DNA of 64,000 nucleotides. Origin: Fallopia convolvulus. Taxonomy: Eukaryota; Streptophyta; Magnoliopsida; Caryophyllales; Polygonaceae. The notes under the pieces were generated by a model that did not search any database, was not told the origin of the DNA, and worked only from the letters and a program-made list of their open reading frames with translations. Within the stretch, counting starts at the first letter, position 1, and every line of letters starts with the position of its first letter. Shown in pieces: positions 35,401-46,788 of this stretch. The DNA lies in assembly GCA_964016875.1 (NCBI GenBank), contig OZ024730.1, forward strand, positions 41,523,943 to 41,587,942. Reading direction: 5' to 3'. The translations under genes and the position numbers were made by a program.

Positions 35401-35879
35401 ATTCGCAAGCCAATCAGGATATTTACTTCTCTAATCTTTTCAGATTCAAGTAAGGATTTTACCTCATCATTGATTACCTAATTTCGTTCGGGAGCGAATT
35501 TACGCCTTTTCAGTTTCACCGGTCGCACCTTCTTGTTGACGTTTAAGGCGTGGGTGATTACGTCAAGATCAATACTTACCATATCCTCGTTCGACCAGGT
35601 AAAATAATCATTGTAGGACCGTAGGAACTCCAGTAATTGTTCACGTTAAGTTGGTTCCAGATCTGCTCCTATTTTGATTTTCTTGGATGGATCTAGTGGA
35701 TCAAGAGCCACCTCTTCGAGCTTTGGCGTCTCCGGCTTTACATAGTAAGTGGTTGTTCTACAGTCCTTTAATTGCTAATCTGACGCCTTCCTTCCTGCTT
35801 CAAGGTGTAGGTTTTTGGAAGTTGTTGCTCTCATTGTTATGGAATAGCATTCCCTTGCTAATTTCTGTTCTGCTATAAT
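35401..35879 (-). pseudogene. Protease-RT linker and RT N-terminus of element 2, broken
   Basis: On - fragments KVRPVKLKRRKFAPERN and LLESEKIREV match the start of gypsy RT, with stops between. Nothing else is visible. It connects the protease reading at 35880 with RT at 35400. Confidence 0.6.
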
Positions 35880-36548
35880 TTATTGAACTCCCCATGGTGT
35901 CGGGAACTTCACGCACTGATGATAGGTAGAGGGGATAGCCCTCATCCCGTGTATCCACGACCTGCCTAAAATGACATTAAAAGGTGAAGGGCAATCGAGC
36001 ACTTGGAACTTTACCTCGTAGTTAACTCCTCTTGCGACGGTAGGTAAGGATATCTCTCCTAATGTGTTGCGTGATTCCCCGCTAAAGCCTACTAAAGTCG
36101 TCGACTTTTTGACAATATCGTCCATCCCGAAACCTAAGCTGTATAAGGCATCCAACATGAGTAAATTAGTAGAGCTTCCATTATCAACTAAAATTCTTTT
36201 GACAAGAAAATTAGCTATCGTTAAAGAAATTATTAAGCAATCATGGTGAACTTCCTCTTCTTCGATATCGTCGAAGGTGATTGGCATCATGGCAAGACTT
36301 GTTCGTGAAGGAGCTTTAGGGCATTCTCTTCTTGTACCCCTTGCGATCCTTTTGGCTGTGGAGTATGTTATACCGCAATTTCCGATCCTCCTGTGATGAC
36401 ATTGATTACTCCGGTGTGCTTCAGTGGGGGTGGCGGACTGGCTTTCTCTCTGTTGCGCTCCAACTGCTCCTTCGCCCTTTCCGATATCAATTCCCTGAGG
36501 TGCCCCCTTTGTAACAATTCGCTCACTTCTTTTCGCAACGCGATACAC
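35880..36548 (-). pseudogene. Tat protease of element 2
   Basis: LTIANFLVKRILVDNGSSTN holds the active-site Asp in the form usual for Tat elements, followed by TTLVGFSGESRNTLGEI, DCPSPFNVILGRSWIHGMR and YHQCVKFPTPWGVQ. It is open for 222 codons and overlaps the end of the gag reading in another frame at 36523-36548; the gag zinc knuckle is frameshifted there. It would process Gag-Pol. Confidence 0.85.
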
Positions 36549-38067
36549 TCGTCAGTCCGGTGCCCATGATCAAAGTGGAAATCACACCATCTAGATTTGT
36601 CTTTCTAGTGTGCGGGCACGTTACTCTTTCGAGGCCATTTAACGGTATCCCCATGATGTTGAGGGTTCGAACCACTTTGGTTGCATCCACGCGGAAGTTG
36701 TAGTGAGAGAACTTCGGAGGCAGCCTATGATTATCATATCTTTTACCTTGTCTGGCTCTCGTTGCATTGACGGTTGTCTTAGTATGAGGTAAGGTAGGGT
36801 ACGGAGCGTATTTTGCTTCTCGCCTTCCCTGTCTCCGGTCGGGCCGATGAGGGCTGACTGATTTTTCGATGAAGAGGTCGTCTTCTTCTAATCGAACATG
36901 GGCTAACGCCTTTACCTGCACTTCATCAAAATTCGAGCAAGGGTATTTAGTTAATTCGCGATATAACTCGGGATTACACATCGATATGCCTCTTCGGAAT
37001 GCCTCCACAGCTGTAGTGGCATCACATCCTTCAATGGTCACCAGTTCTTCGTTATAGCGGTCGAGGAAAGCTTTCAGAGATTCACCCGGTTTCTGGACCA
37101 AGCGGTATAAATCACTTGATCGTTTCTTAGCATGTCGACTGCTTGCGAACCTGATTCTGAACTTGTCAATTAACTCAGCAAAAGATGACATACTTCCAAG
37201 AGGTAAATGCGAATGCCAATTGAGTGCGGGTCCGGATAACGTGTTCCCGAACCAACGACACATAACAATCTTTTTCATGTCGAAAGGGACTGTGCTAATA
37301 TTCATAGCATGTTTGAATGCGCCTATATGTTGATCGGGATCTGTTACCCCTTCGTACTTAGGTACGTCGGGGACATGATACTTCCGGGAGATATCAACCC
37401 TCGCGATAGCGGGCATGAAGGGAGAATCGGTGTAACCGTCCCTCCTTTCCATCACTATCGGTTGAGGTGCTCCTAGGACCTGAGTGATTCGGTCCTCCAA
37501 GGCTCGAAGGCGTTCCCGTAATTGGGAAACCTCAACATCTTCTCGTATCGCCCTTAAGGAATTACCATTTACCTGATACCCGGTTACTGGCCTAACGACA
37601 TCGAGTGTTACGAGACTTGTGTCGTCCATGTCTATTCGCCTAGCGACTCCTTCCACCACATCGGTTCCTCGAGGGTGGGTTGGAGCTGATTGTACTTGTG
37701 ATCGAAGCAAATTGCATTCATTAGTTAAGGTTTCAATTTGTTTTTCATATACCTCGGTGAATTTAGCATTGGTCTCTTTCTGGCTTTCCAGGTCTTTCCA
37801 GAGAGCAATCATTGTTGATCGAAGTTCTATAATGACATCAGCATCGCTTCCCCCAACTCCTCGTTGCTCGGAAGTACCAGGATTGCCATTGGTGTCTCCA
37901 GAGCCTTGCTCGACTCCATCCACATTTCCAGTGCCATCTACGTTTCCAATGCCATCTATGTTTCCAGTGCCATCTACGTTCCCAGTGCCTTGATTGTTTG
38001 TCTCCTCATTGACCTCATGATTGTCGAGATCCCCTACGTGACTGTAGGTAGTTTGGATTCCATCCAT
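36523..38067 (-). CDS. Tat gag of element 2 (514 codons, C-terminus frameshifted)
   Basis: An open reading from an ATG at 38067, just inside the 5' LTR. Residues about 25-55 are a short GNVDGTGNIDG repeat. A coiled-coil region with RERLRALEDRITQVL follows, then the capsid region YEGVTDPDQHIGAFKHAM, ALNWHSHLPLGSMSSF, FRIRFASSRHAKKRSSDLYR and FDEVQVKALAHVRLEEDD. The zinc knuckle expected at the end is read in the wrong frame after about 36620, so the tail is abnormal. It is one of the few long intact transposon frames in the window. Confidence 0.85.
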   Translation of the reverse strand: MDGIQTTYSHVGDLDNHEVNEETNNQGTGNVDGTGNIDGIGNVDGTGNVDGVEQGSGDTNGNPGTSEQRGVGGSDADVIIELRSTMIALWKDLESQKETNAKFTEVYEKQIETLTNECNLLRSQVQSAPTHPRGTDVVEGVARRIDMDDTSLVTLDVVRPVTGYQVNGNSLRAIREDVEVSQLRERLRALEDRITQVLGAPQPIVMERRDGYTDSPFMPAIARVDISRKYHVPDVPKYEGVTDPDQHIGAFKHAMNISTVPFDMKKIVMCRWFGNTLSGPALNWHSHLPLGSMSSFAELIDKFRIRFASSRHAKKRSSDLYRLVQKPGESLKAFLDRYNEELVTIEGCDATTAVEAFRRGISMCNPELYRELTKYPCSNFDEVQVKALAHVRLEEDDLFIEKSVSPHRPDRRQGRREAKYAPYPTLPHTKTTVNATRARQGKRYDNHRLPPKFSHYNFRVDATKVVRTLNIMGIPLNGLERVTCPHTRKTNLDGVISTLIMGTGLTSVSRCEKK

Positions 38068-38105
38068 CTAGTTGGGAGATTCTGTTGTTGCTTTGGCGTG
38101 ACCTC

Positions 38106-38566
38106 TTTTTGGGCAGGATAATCGCACTAACGCGTTACCTTCTAAAATAAGGGAAATCCTAACCAAAAGACAGTCGCAACACGTTATGAACTAAAGACAA
38201 GATGTAGAGTCAAGTAAAGAATAGAGAACAAAGAGTAAGCAAGTAGTAATGCGTATGTTATGATCGCAGTTGCAGATAAATCTCTCAAAAGTATACAAGA
38301 ACACTCGAGTGGAAAGGGAATGACTAAACAAAGATGATTTAAGCTTCTAGTTTTTGTTCAAAGTGCTCCTATAGATCGTGCTCATCATATCCCGGGAATT
38401 TCGCCACCGGCATGAATGAGGTAGCCGTTGAGGTGAGTAAATACCGAATCCGAGATCTTTGCCATGCGTGGACTAACTCCTCGGCCTTCTCCTTTAAACA
38501 CCATTTTGGGCTAGACGTTTTGGGCTTTCGACGTTCTTTTTGGGCTAGGTTTAGGAGGGCCCAATA
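38106..38566 (-). repeat. 5' LTR of element 2
   Basis: 461 bp and about 95 percent like the 3' LTR apart from the 63-bp deletion. The inner end (38106) is slightly diverged, so this border is approximate within a few bases. Confidence 0.88.
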
Positions 38567-38650
38567 GGTATGTAGTAATGTGTGTTACTAGGTGAGATCA
38601 CGATCTTTAATTCCTTTTTATTTTCTATTTTTCCTTCATTATAGGGAAAA
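38567..38650 (-). pseudogene. Transposase N-terminal fragment separated by the Tat insertion
   Basis: Read on - and joined across the Tat element at the GGTAT duplication, the reading runs from SNTHYYIP here into FCDDNLIPREG at 27814 in the same frame. A possible acceptor (CACCTAG) lies at about 38600. This shows the Tat element entered an exon of the transposase gene. Confidence 0.6.
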
Positions 38651-38719
38651 GAAACATGTAAATACACATTAGTATCCACTACACGTACAATTTGTTATTT
38701 TTCATTTTTTCAACAATAG

Positions 38720-38910
38720 GTAATACCTATGAAAAAATGTGTACTACCTATGCACAAATGCATGATATCTATGAACAAATGTAGGATACCTATGAACATA
38801 TATTGGATGAACAAATGTGCAATATGTATGAACAAATACTTGATATCTATGAACAAATGTGCATTACCAATGAACAAATTTGGAATATTACACATTTGTT
38901 CATACTAATG
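38720..38910 (-). repeat. TTTGTTCAT array H, opposite orientation
   Basis: About seven copies of ATGAACAAATG, the reverse complement of the motif in arrays A-G, with TGATATCT spacers. The last unit returns to + orientation (CATTTGTTCATAC at 38891). It is in the right part of the inner MULE, upstream of the transposase start on -. Confidence 0.9.
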
Positions 38911-39535
38911 GTTGTCTTCCCAAATAAATCATAGCAATGTCTCTCAAAACCATAAAATGGAGTTTCATATTGCTAATGCGTAAACATAAATAAATTTTGA
39001 CGATATATGCGATGAAAACTTTCAAAATCGATTTGTATTAGTTTTAATCAGGGAAAGAATCGTTTATTACTTGGTTCCATTAATCGTAATGACTCATATC
39101 TCCGTTGTAACTTTGAGGAAATCGTAAATCTGAACAAAGCTCCTTTGAACAGGTATAGTTTTCTCTTTGAAAGATAAAATCCAATTAAATGGAAGCTTTA
39201 AATGATGAATGTGCACTCATATAGCAAGATTAGAGTAAAAAATTAAAACATATTATACCAAATCGTAAATCGTTGTGTTTTTAATCCAGTTTAGAAGCTT
39301 TGTTTTTGCAGAGAAAAAAAGAGTTTTTTGGTTTTGATTTGGAAAGAGGATCAAAAATTGTCTTTTTTCGGGTTTGCTTGGGTGACAAGTACCTTTTGGT
39401 AGTGCTTGACATACACGCGCACTCGTTTTTTTTTTGAATTCACGTCCAAATAATTCAAGCTAGATCGACGGCGGAGATCCGTTCTTTTTTTGCACCCAGG
39501 CGCCCGTTCGTACGTGAACCGTCCTCTCAAAATAA

Positions 39536-39602
39536 ATACTGATTTAAGCGTGATATCTTGCAATGTCGATCATTTAGCGGGTAGTTGGAGGCAAAAACCT
39601 CT
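39536..39602 (-). repeat. Right terminal inverted repeat of the Pack-MULE, outer part
   Basis: Reverse complement of about 17994-18065. It is cut off from its other half by the 20-kb inner insertion and begins directly after the second TCAAAATAA copy (39527-39535). Confidence 0.85.
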
Positions 39603-40605
39603 ATTAAAAAAACCATAATAAAACCCCTACCCTTGTAAGAAGAGAGATTGGGGACTTAGAAGATGAAAATTGAAAAAGGAAAACAAATCTCAAAATTCCA
39701 ATTTACTCCCTTTCCTAACAGGGTAGAATTCGTGTAGAAGTCGAAGTCTTCCCGTGAAAAGTTCGTTATATAAACGTCGTTAGTTCCCACGGAGGCGTCA
39801 TACTCCTCCAAGTGCTCCTCCGCTTCCGCCTTTCTTCTGTCTACATGATCTTCTGCTTCCCCGTCGTCTTCTCCTTCGAAGCTCAACACATTAAACAAAG
39901 CCCTAGACACAGAGATACAAATAGAGAGCCCTCCGGTCGAAACTACAGTTATCTCTTGAACCGTCTTCCCTCGTACTTTCCACTCCCCGTCAACGCCTCG
40001 CCGGTCGCGCCGGAACCCTAGCTACCGACTGCCTCCGCTGTTGCTTGATCGGAGACGGAGATCTGTTTTCGATCGCATCAGCCCTACCACAGTTAGGACG
40101 CCTTTTCCGAACTTGTAGTTCTATTTCTGTCTATTTCTCCCTATCTCCGTCTTTTGCTGCTTCACTGGTTGGTGAGAGAAACTATCTACGCTGATTTTGA
40201 TCTATCTCCGTTTGTTATTTCTGTGTGTTTCTCGTTTAATTTGAGTTCGGATGATTAGGTTCATTTCCTAGGGTTTTTTTCTTTCTGATTTCTACGAATT
40301 TGGTGAGTTTGTTTTGTTAATTGATCGCAATTAAGACTCCAACTGGTTGTTTTTGTTTTTGTTTTTCCATGCGTTGTTTGATGTTGCATTTTGTAATGCG
40401 GTTCTGAGAGTGTTTTTTTTTTCCTGTAAGTTTAGTTGCTGAACTAAGGGGATAGGGTTATTGCAATGAGAGTTTGATTTTACCAGCATTACTCTAGTAT
40501 TTACTCGATATGTGTTTTCTTTGTGTGGATGAGATGTTGAGATATGGATTATCAGTCAGACTCGTTTGATTTTGTTTTATATAGGTTTATGCATTTATAT
40601 ATGAG
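39603..40605 (+). promoter_or_regulatory. Promoter and 5' untranslated region of the helicase gene
   Basis: 39612-39800 is the short gap between the Pack-MULE and the gene. From about 39870 the sequence is leader-like (CT-rich, AACCCTAGC at 40013). A 5'UTR intron is likely from GGTTGGTGAGAG (donor about 40170) to TTTATATAG (acceptor about 40584), leaving a short leader before the ATG at 40606. The transposon nest thus begins only a few hundred bases upstream of the likely transcription start. Confidence 0.5.
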
Positions 40606-43600
40606 ATGGGATCTCGCGGAAGGCCAATATTTGATCTTAACGAACCCCCCATGGACAACAATGAAGAAATTGATGAGAACGCTGGTGTCCAGCCTCAAAA
40701 AGCTACACCTTTATTGAGTGGGTGCAATTCTGATGTATTATTAACTTCTGCAGGTCCGCCCAGAGTGGCAAATAATAGTACATTCTCTCATAATTCTTCA
40801 GTTTCAGGATTTCAGCCTTTTGTAAGGACCAAGCTTTCATCTAGCTTAGAGAATAGTGATGATCAGAGTAAATTAGGTGACGGGAACCCTGATGTTCCAT
40901 TACACCCTAAGTTTTGCAATAATGAGAGGATAATGACACCAGATTCTGGTTCAGGCTCTATTGATCCCCGGGTTGTTGAAAGGGAAGAAGGGGAATGGTC
41001 TGATGGTGAATTTTGTGCTGATGTTCCTGGTAGCATTAGCAGCAGCAGCCATGTAATTCAACTTGCTGGAAATGGCAAAACATTGCATGATAAAGTAATG
41101 GCTGATGGGAAGGACCACTCTGCTACTGAGCTTCCTGTTGATAAAAATTTGTTCAAGTTCACGAATAATGTAACTGAAGTTGCCAAGAATGAAACTAATA
41201 GTCTGTCACTGCGACCAGATATGGATGTGCATGATGTAGGAGGTAGTGGTAGCTGCAACATGGAAGGTGACTCTGATGGAAATAAATCTGCATGTGTACA
41301 GAAGGATCTTGATCCTGTTTCAAAAAGAAAGGAAGTAAAAGGAGTTGAAGCTAGTTATGCACTGAAGTTGGCCAATAATATTGGAAAGAAACACAAGCTT
41401 GATGAGCACAAAGAAGCTATGCTTGGTAAAAAACGAAACAGACAAACTATGTTTTTGAATTTAGAAGATGTGAAGCAAGCTGGAGCTGTTAAATCTTCAA
41501 CTCCCAGAAGGCAGACTGTACCAACACCTACCAATCGTACTATGAGGGGAAATCGGGCTGTTCCTCCCGCTGAGCGTAATGGAGAACAGCAGAGTGATAC
41601 TAAAACTCAAAATCAGGTTGATTTATCATCCAAGGAAGATCATAATTCCATGGAATCTAGCGATTACAATTCTGAATGCAACAGTGACATGACTGCAGGG
41701 CTTCCAACTAGGCCTAGAAGGCTAAATAGCTTAAATGATCCATCTATGGAGGGTAATTCTGGGATGAGACAAAATTCTAGGAAACAACCTGCAGATTCAT
41801 TCCAGGCAAAGAATTCTCAGGGCTCATTCAGGAAGCCTACTTTACTTAGTCAAGGATCAGTTGATCTAAACTCAGGAGGTAATAAGAAAAATCCTTCGAA
41901 GAAGCCAATGGGAGCTAGCAGCCAATATCAAGACACATCAGTGGAGCGTCTTTTGCGCGAAGTGACTAGCGAAAAGTTTTGGCATAATCAAGGTACTACG
42001 AGTTTTTCAATCTATAATGTCTACTAGCAAGTTCCGTCTATCATTTATAACATCAACATTGACACATTCTTTCTGTGTAACATATGATATGATGGATGGC
42101 CGTGAAGTATTTTGATAAAATATAAAAATGCGTTTTTAGAGCAATATTTTTTTATTTTAATTTATTTTAGTTACTTTTATTTTAACCAAGATAGCAGAAA
42201 GTTTATTATCTTTGCAATACATTGAAATTTGGCATGTTTGCATCATATGCTACACAGATTTTGACCTAATGATTGAGCACCAACTGTGAATTGGTTAACC
42301 AATATGAAATTATTGATTGATAGTTCATGTTCTGAATGGTCAAATAATATTAATGTTTTAGTGAAAGAACATTATTTTAAATTATCGATTGAAGGAATTT
42401 TCACATTATTTTTTTTGGTTAAAAAAAATGTTTATGGATCTACTTTCTAGTTGATATAGCTTATATGCTATACGTAAATGCATCTTGTAGCTAGGATTGT
42501 CTCAAATAATCTCAATTAAGCAACTTTCCAGTTTTCTTTGTAATGTTAACCAGAAATGCTCTGGCTATATAGTTCTCTGAATCCTCAGATTGTTTTGTAT
42601 CATTTTTTTTTTGTTTATAGTGTATCTAAAGCTTTTCTGGGATGCAAATTGTATTAAAATTCACACCTTGAATAGATGTTTTTACTGACTTGCTATGTTA
42701 AGTTTTGCATAAGTTGCACAATGCATGAGTTTCATGGAAGTTGCACATAAAGCTTCACATTTTTGCATTGGTTTAAAGTGTAAACTAGTGCTTTGCATTC
42801 TCTTATCCCCGTTTAAAATACCATTACAGGTATTTGTGGTAGGAACCTGAGTTTAGATTGAGCCAAATAGATGGATCTTTATAATATTGGATTTGCGCTT
42901 GTCCCTGCTGAGATTTTCTCCTAGAATATATTTTGCTTATTAAATTTTATTTAAGAAAAAATTTCTTTTATGCGTTTGTTCCTTAATTTTCAATGTTTTA
43001 TAACAATTCTCATTTTTTGTTTGTTTTCATGATTTGAAAGAGGATACTGAGCTTGAGTGCGTACCTGGTCAGTTTGAGTCTGTGGAGGAGTATGTTCGAG
43101 TGTTCGAGCCTTTGCTTTTTGAAGAATGTCGTGCACAGCTTTATAGTACATGGGAAGAATTAACTGAAGTATCTGCCAGAGATGCACATGTAATGGTTCG
43201 AGTAAAGGGTGTTGAAAGACGGGAGAGAGGTAATTTTTTTTTTTCTTGCCTTGGTAGACAGTATTATAATAAGTGTTACACATGAAATATTCTTGTGACT
43301 CGTAGCAAATAATGCAAATTGGAGCTTCCTTCCCTGGGTTATTGGTCTTCCAATTTGTGCTGCCAGTCACTAAAGCGTGTTTTTATGAACTGGCTGGACT
43401 TGTGAAAGCTCTAGTTCCTTTGAACTGATATGGATGAAACTCCACAGCAATAGGTGGATAAGGTGTATAGGACATCACGACTTTCTACATACATATCTTC
43501 TTCTTCATGCCATTGAAGTCTAACATTTCATGTTTGTTGTTAGAATCACCCTTGATTATATTCTTCTTTCTTATCCTTTTGGTGAGCTTATTTTTTTTTA

Positions 43601-46600
43601 TTAATTGTTTCTATTGTTATTAGGATGGTTTGATGTGGTTGTTCTGCCAGTAAATGAAAACAAGTGGATGTTCAAGGAGGGTGATGTCGCGGTTCTTTCT
43701 TCTTCTAGACCTGGTCCAGGTGCCGTTTTAGATTCCGAGTGTTAAATTCACTTGTAGCGGCTAATGGATATATATTTAGGTTTTGTGGAATATCAAAAAT
43801 TTTACTATTTTTGTTGAGCAGTTCGTACTAGGAGAAATGCAAACCCGTCTACTGAAGAATATGATGAGCCAGAGGTGACTGGACGTGTTGTTGGGACTGT
43901 GAGACGACACATACCAATTGATACTCGCGATCCTATTGGTGCCATCCTTCATTTTTATGTTGGGGATTCGTATGATTTAAGCAGGTTTAGCTTTATTTGC
44001 AAAATCTTATTTACAGCCTTTTCCGGTATTCATGATTAGCTACAACACTGTAAAGTGGACAAGTAAAGCAAGTAGGCCATGTGTGGACTTTAATCATATC
44101 TCTTTCTCATTTTCACAGCAATGGTGACAATGATCATATCCTGAGGAAACTTCAGCCAAGAGGCATGTGGTTCTTAACTGTGCTTGGCTCTGTTGCTACA
44201 AGTCAACGTGAATATGTTGCATTACATGCTTTTCGTCGTCTTAATTCCCAGGTGAGTGCTTGTGTCAACCATTCTCTTGTAATAAAATAGATGTGTTTTT
44301 CTGGAGTGTCTCCTCCTATACACTTTATGGACTTGATCATTTTGTGAAATCTTCTCTGTAGATGCAAGGCGCAGTTCTTCAACCAAGCCCTGAACATTTC
44401 CCAAAATACGAGGAACAGACACCAGCGATACCTGAATGCTTCACGCCACATTTTATTGAACATTTGAATAGGACATTTAATGGTCCTCAGCTAGGAGCTA
44501 TACAATGGGCTGCAACACATACAGCGGCTGGTACTAACAATGGGATGGCCAAGAGGCAAGATCCATGGCCATTTACTCTAGTCCAAGGACCTCCTGGAAC
44601 TGGAAAGACACACACTGTCTGGGGAATGCTGAATGTCATTCATCTTGTTCAATATCAACACTATTATGCTGCTTTGCTAAAAAAGCTTGCACCAGATAGT
44701 TACAAGCAAGCAAATGAAAACAACCCAGACAATGTTGCATCAGGATCCATTGATGAAGTTCTTCAGAATATGGATCAGAACCTTTTCCGCACTCTTCCAA
44801 AGCTCTGTCCTAAACCAAGAATGCTTGTCTGTGCCCCTTCTAATGCAGCTACTGACGAGTTACTTGCACGTGTCCTTGATCGTGGGTTCATTGATGGTGA
44901 GATGAAAGTTTATAGGCCTGATGTGGCTAGGGTAGGTGTTGATTCACAATCAAGAGCAGCACAGGCTGTTTCTGTTGAGCGTAGAACTGAGCAGCTTTTG
45001 GTGAAAAGCCGTGAGGAGGTTATTGGGTGGTTACAACAACTCAAAGGCCGTGAAAATCAGTTGTCTCATCAGATTGCATCTTTGCAGAGACAGCTTGTTG
45101 CTGCAGCAGCTGCTGGACGTTCTCAGGGCTCTGTTGGAGTAGATCCTGATGTTCTCATGGCTCGGGATCAAAATAGGGACTCTTTACTGCAAAATCTTGC
45201 TGCAGTTGTGGAGGGAAGGGACAAAGTTCTGGTTGAAATGTCACGTCTTTTAATTTTAGAAGGAAGGTTCCGTCCTGGAAGTGGCTTCAATTTAGAAGAA
45301 TCCCGTGCTAGTCTTGAGGCAAGCTTTGCCAATGAAGCTGAAATTGTGTTCACTACCCTTTCCAGCAGTGGAAGGAAGTTGTTTTCACGCTTAACTCATG
45401 GTTTTGATATGGTTGTTATAGATGAAGCTGCACAAGCCAGTGAAATGGCAATTTTACCCCCACTTGCCCTTGGTGCAAATCGTTGTGTTCTTGTTGGTGA
45501 TCCTCAGCAGCTTCCAGCAACTGTCATCAGTAAAGCAGCTGGTACGTTGCTATACAGTAGAAGCCTTTTTGAGAGATTTCAGCAAGCTGGCTGTCCAACA
45601 ATGCTGTTGTCTGTGCAATACAGAATGCATCCTCACATACGTGATTTCCCTTCAAGACACTTTTATCAAGGACGTCTTACTGACAGTGAAACGGTTGCTA
45701 ACTTACCTGATGAGAAATACTACCAGGACCCATTACTAAGACCATATGTATTTTATGATATTACACATGGAAGGGAATCTCATAGAGGTGGCTCGGTCTC
45801 ATATCAGAACATGCATGAAGCACAGTTTTGTCTTCGTATATATGAACATCTCCAGAAAACCGTTAAATCCTTAGGACTGGGAAAAGTTTCAGTCGGCATC
45901 ATAACTCCATATAAGCTCCAACTTAAATGTCTTCAGCGTGAGTTTGAGGAAGTGCTTAGTTCTGAAGAAGGCCGAGACTTGTATATCAATACTGTGGATG
46001 CTTTCCAAGGACAGGAACGCGATGTCATCATCATGTCGTGTGTACGTGCCTCGGGTCACGGTGTCGGTTTTGTTGCTGATATTCGCCGGATGAATGTCGC
46101 CCTTACTCGTGCACGAAGGGCCCTTTGGGTACTGATAGCTTCTATCTTGCTTTTTAGAAATTAAAATAATGGGTTTTCTTTATTAGGACTCATCTTTTAT
46201 CCAATTATATGAACCATCATTCATAAATATTATGTTAGATTCTATTTATTTAGGATTTTTATAAAGGATTTATCTTTCTCTTTTTAGGGTAGTAGTTTCC
46301 AAAAACAATAAATATTCTTGCCCTTAAGCATATGTTAAAAAGACCGTTAGAATAAGTAGTTACTTTTCTTTTGTTAGATTTCTCCCTAACGTGAACATAT
46401 TTGACAGGTAATGGGGAATGCTAATGCACTGGTACAGTCTGATGACTGGGCAGCGTTGATAGACGATGCCAAGACTAGAAAGTGTTATATGGACATGGAG
46501 TCTCTTCCCAAGGAGTTTCAGCTTCCTAAAGTACCTTCTTATGCTTCATTTCCTAGTAAGTTCCCTCATAATGCTAGAGGGATTCGATCCGGTGGACCAA

Positions 46601-46788
46601 GACCAAGATCTTTGGATTTGCCAGCAGAGTTCAAACCAGGAACATCATCTGAAGGATCTTTGGTAGGCAGGAATGAGAACCACCGCTCAGTCCGGCCTCA
46701 TTTTGAAAATGCATCTGATGGGTCAAGAGATAGCCGGCCATTTGGGATCCAGAAGGGGCATAATATTTCTGGGAAGAAAGAATCTTAA
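40606..46788 (+). CDS. SEN1/UPF1-type superfamily 1 RNA/DNA helicase
   Basis: Seven coding exons: 40606-41992, 43041-43229, 43624-43719, 43822-43984, 44119-44251, 44362-46128, 46408-46788. Phases join without a stop and give 1,371 residues, close to the Arabidopsis homologue I recognise (AT4G30100, annotated as a P-loop NTPase). It starts MGSRGRPIFDLNEPP; residues 1-460 are low-complexity. The helicase core is in exon 6: GPPGTGKTHTVW (about 732-743), VVIDEAAQASEM (about 1008), VGDPQQLPATVIS, SVQYRMHPHIRDFPS, TVDAFQGQERDVII and ADIRRMNVALTRARRALW. The family unwinds RNA or RNA:DNA hybrids in the nucleus, in transcription termination or RNA surveillance. The exact role is inferred. All splice sites are GT/AG and nothing is broken. 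Confidence 0.93.

Larger units (their letters stand above)
27820..38566 (-). mobile_element. Tat-lineage Ty3/gypsy retrotransposon (element 2), nearly complete
   Basis: The flanks share GGTAT (27815-27819 and 38567-38571). In - orientation it starts with the 5' LTR at 38566 and has gag, protease, RT, RNase H, second RNase H and integrase, then a + strand antisense gene, a polypurine tract (GATGGGGGTAT) and the 3' LTR. The LTRs differ by about 5 percent by eye plus a 63-bp deletion. RT carries YIYD in place of YIDD, several frames are broken, and a solo LTR sits in integrase, so it is inactive. I could not recognise a standard primer-binding site. Confidence 0.92.
19229..39526. mobile_element. 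FAR1-type Mutator-like element with Ulp1-like gene (inner MULE)
   Basis: A perfect 9-bp duplication TCAAAATAA flanks it (19220-19228 and 39527-39535). The terminal repeats are short and degenerate: GAAGAGGAGTCTCGTGCGAA on the left and, on the other strand, GAGGACGGTTCACGTACGAA on the right, about 20 of 30 bases alike. It carries a Ulp1-like protease gene on + and a FAR1-type transposase on -. Plant MULEs that captured ULP genes are known as KI (Kaonashi) elements; this fits that description. Without the nested Tat element it is about 9.5 kb. Confidence 0.88.
17994..39602. mobile_element. Pack-MULE (outer element), interrupted by a second MULE
   Basis: The left terminal repeat is 17994-18215. 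The right terminal repeat is its inverted copy but is split, 19066-19228 plus 39536-39602, by the inner MULE. The outer ends are AGAGGTTTTTGC / GCAAAAACCTCT. Flanks ATTTAAAAA (17985-17993) and ATTAAAAAA (39603-39611) match at 8 of 9 bases, fitting the 9-bp duplication of Mutator-like elements. Without the inner insertion it is about 1.3 kb. It has no transposase but carries a GC-rich fragment of a host LRR gene, the definition of a Pack-MULE. It ends about 1 kb upstream of the helicase start codon. Confidence 0.85.

Noticed and set aside
39656..39910. - strand reading of 84 codons upstream of the helicase gene
   Set aside because: It overlaps the likely leader of the helicase gene, has no family resemblance and is short.
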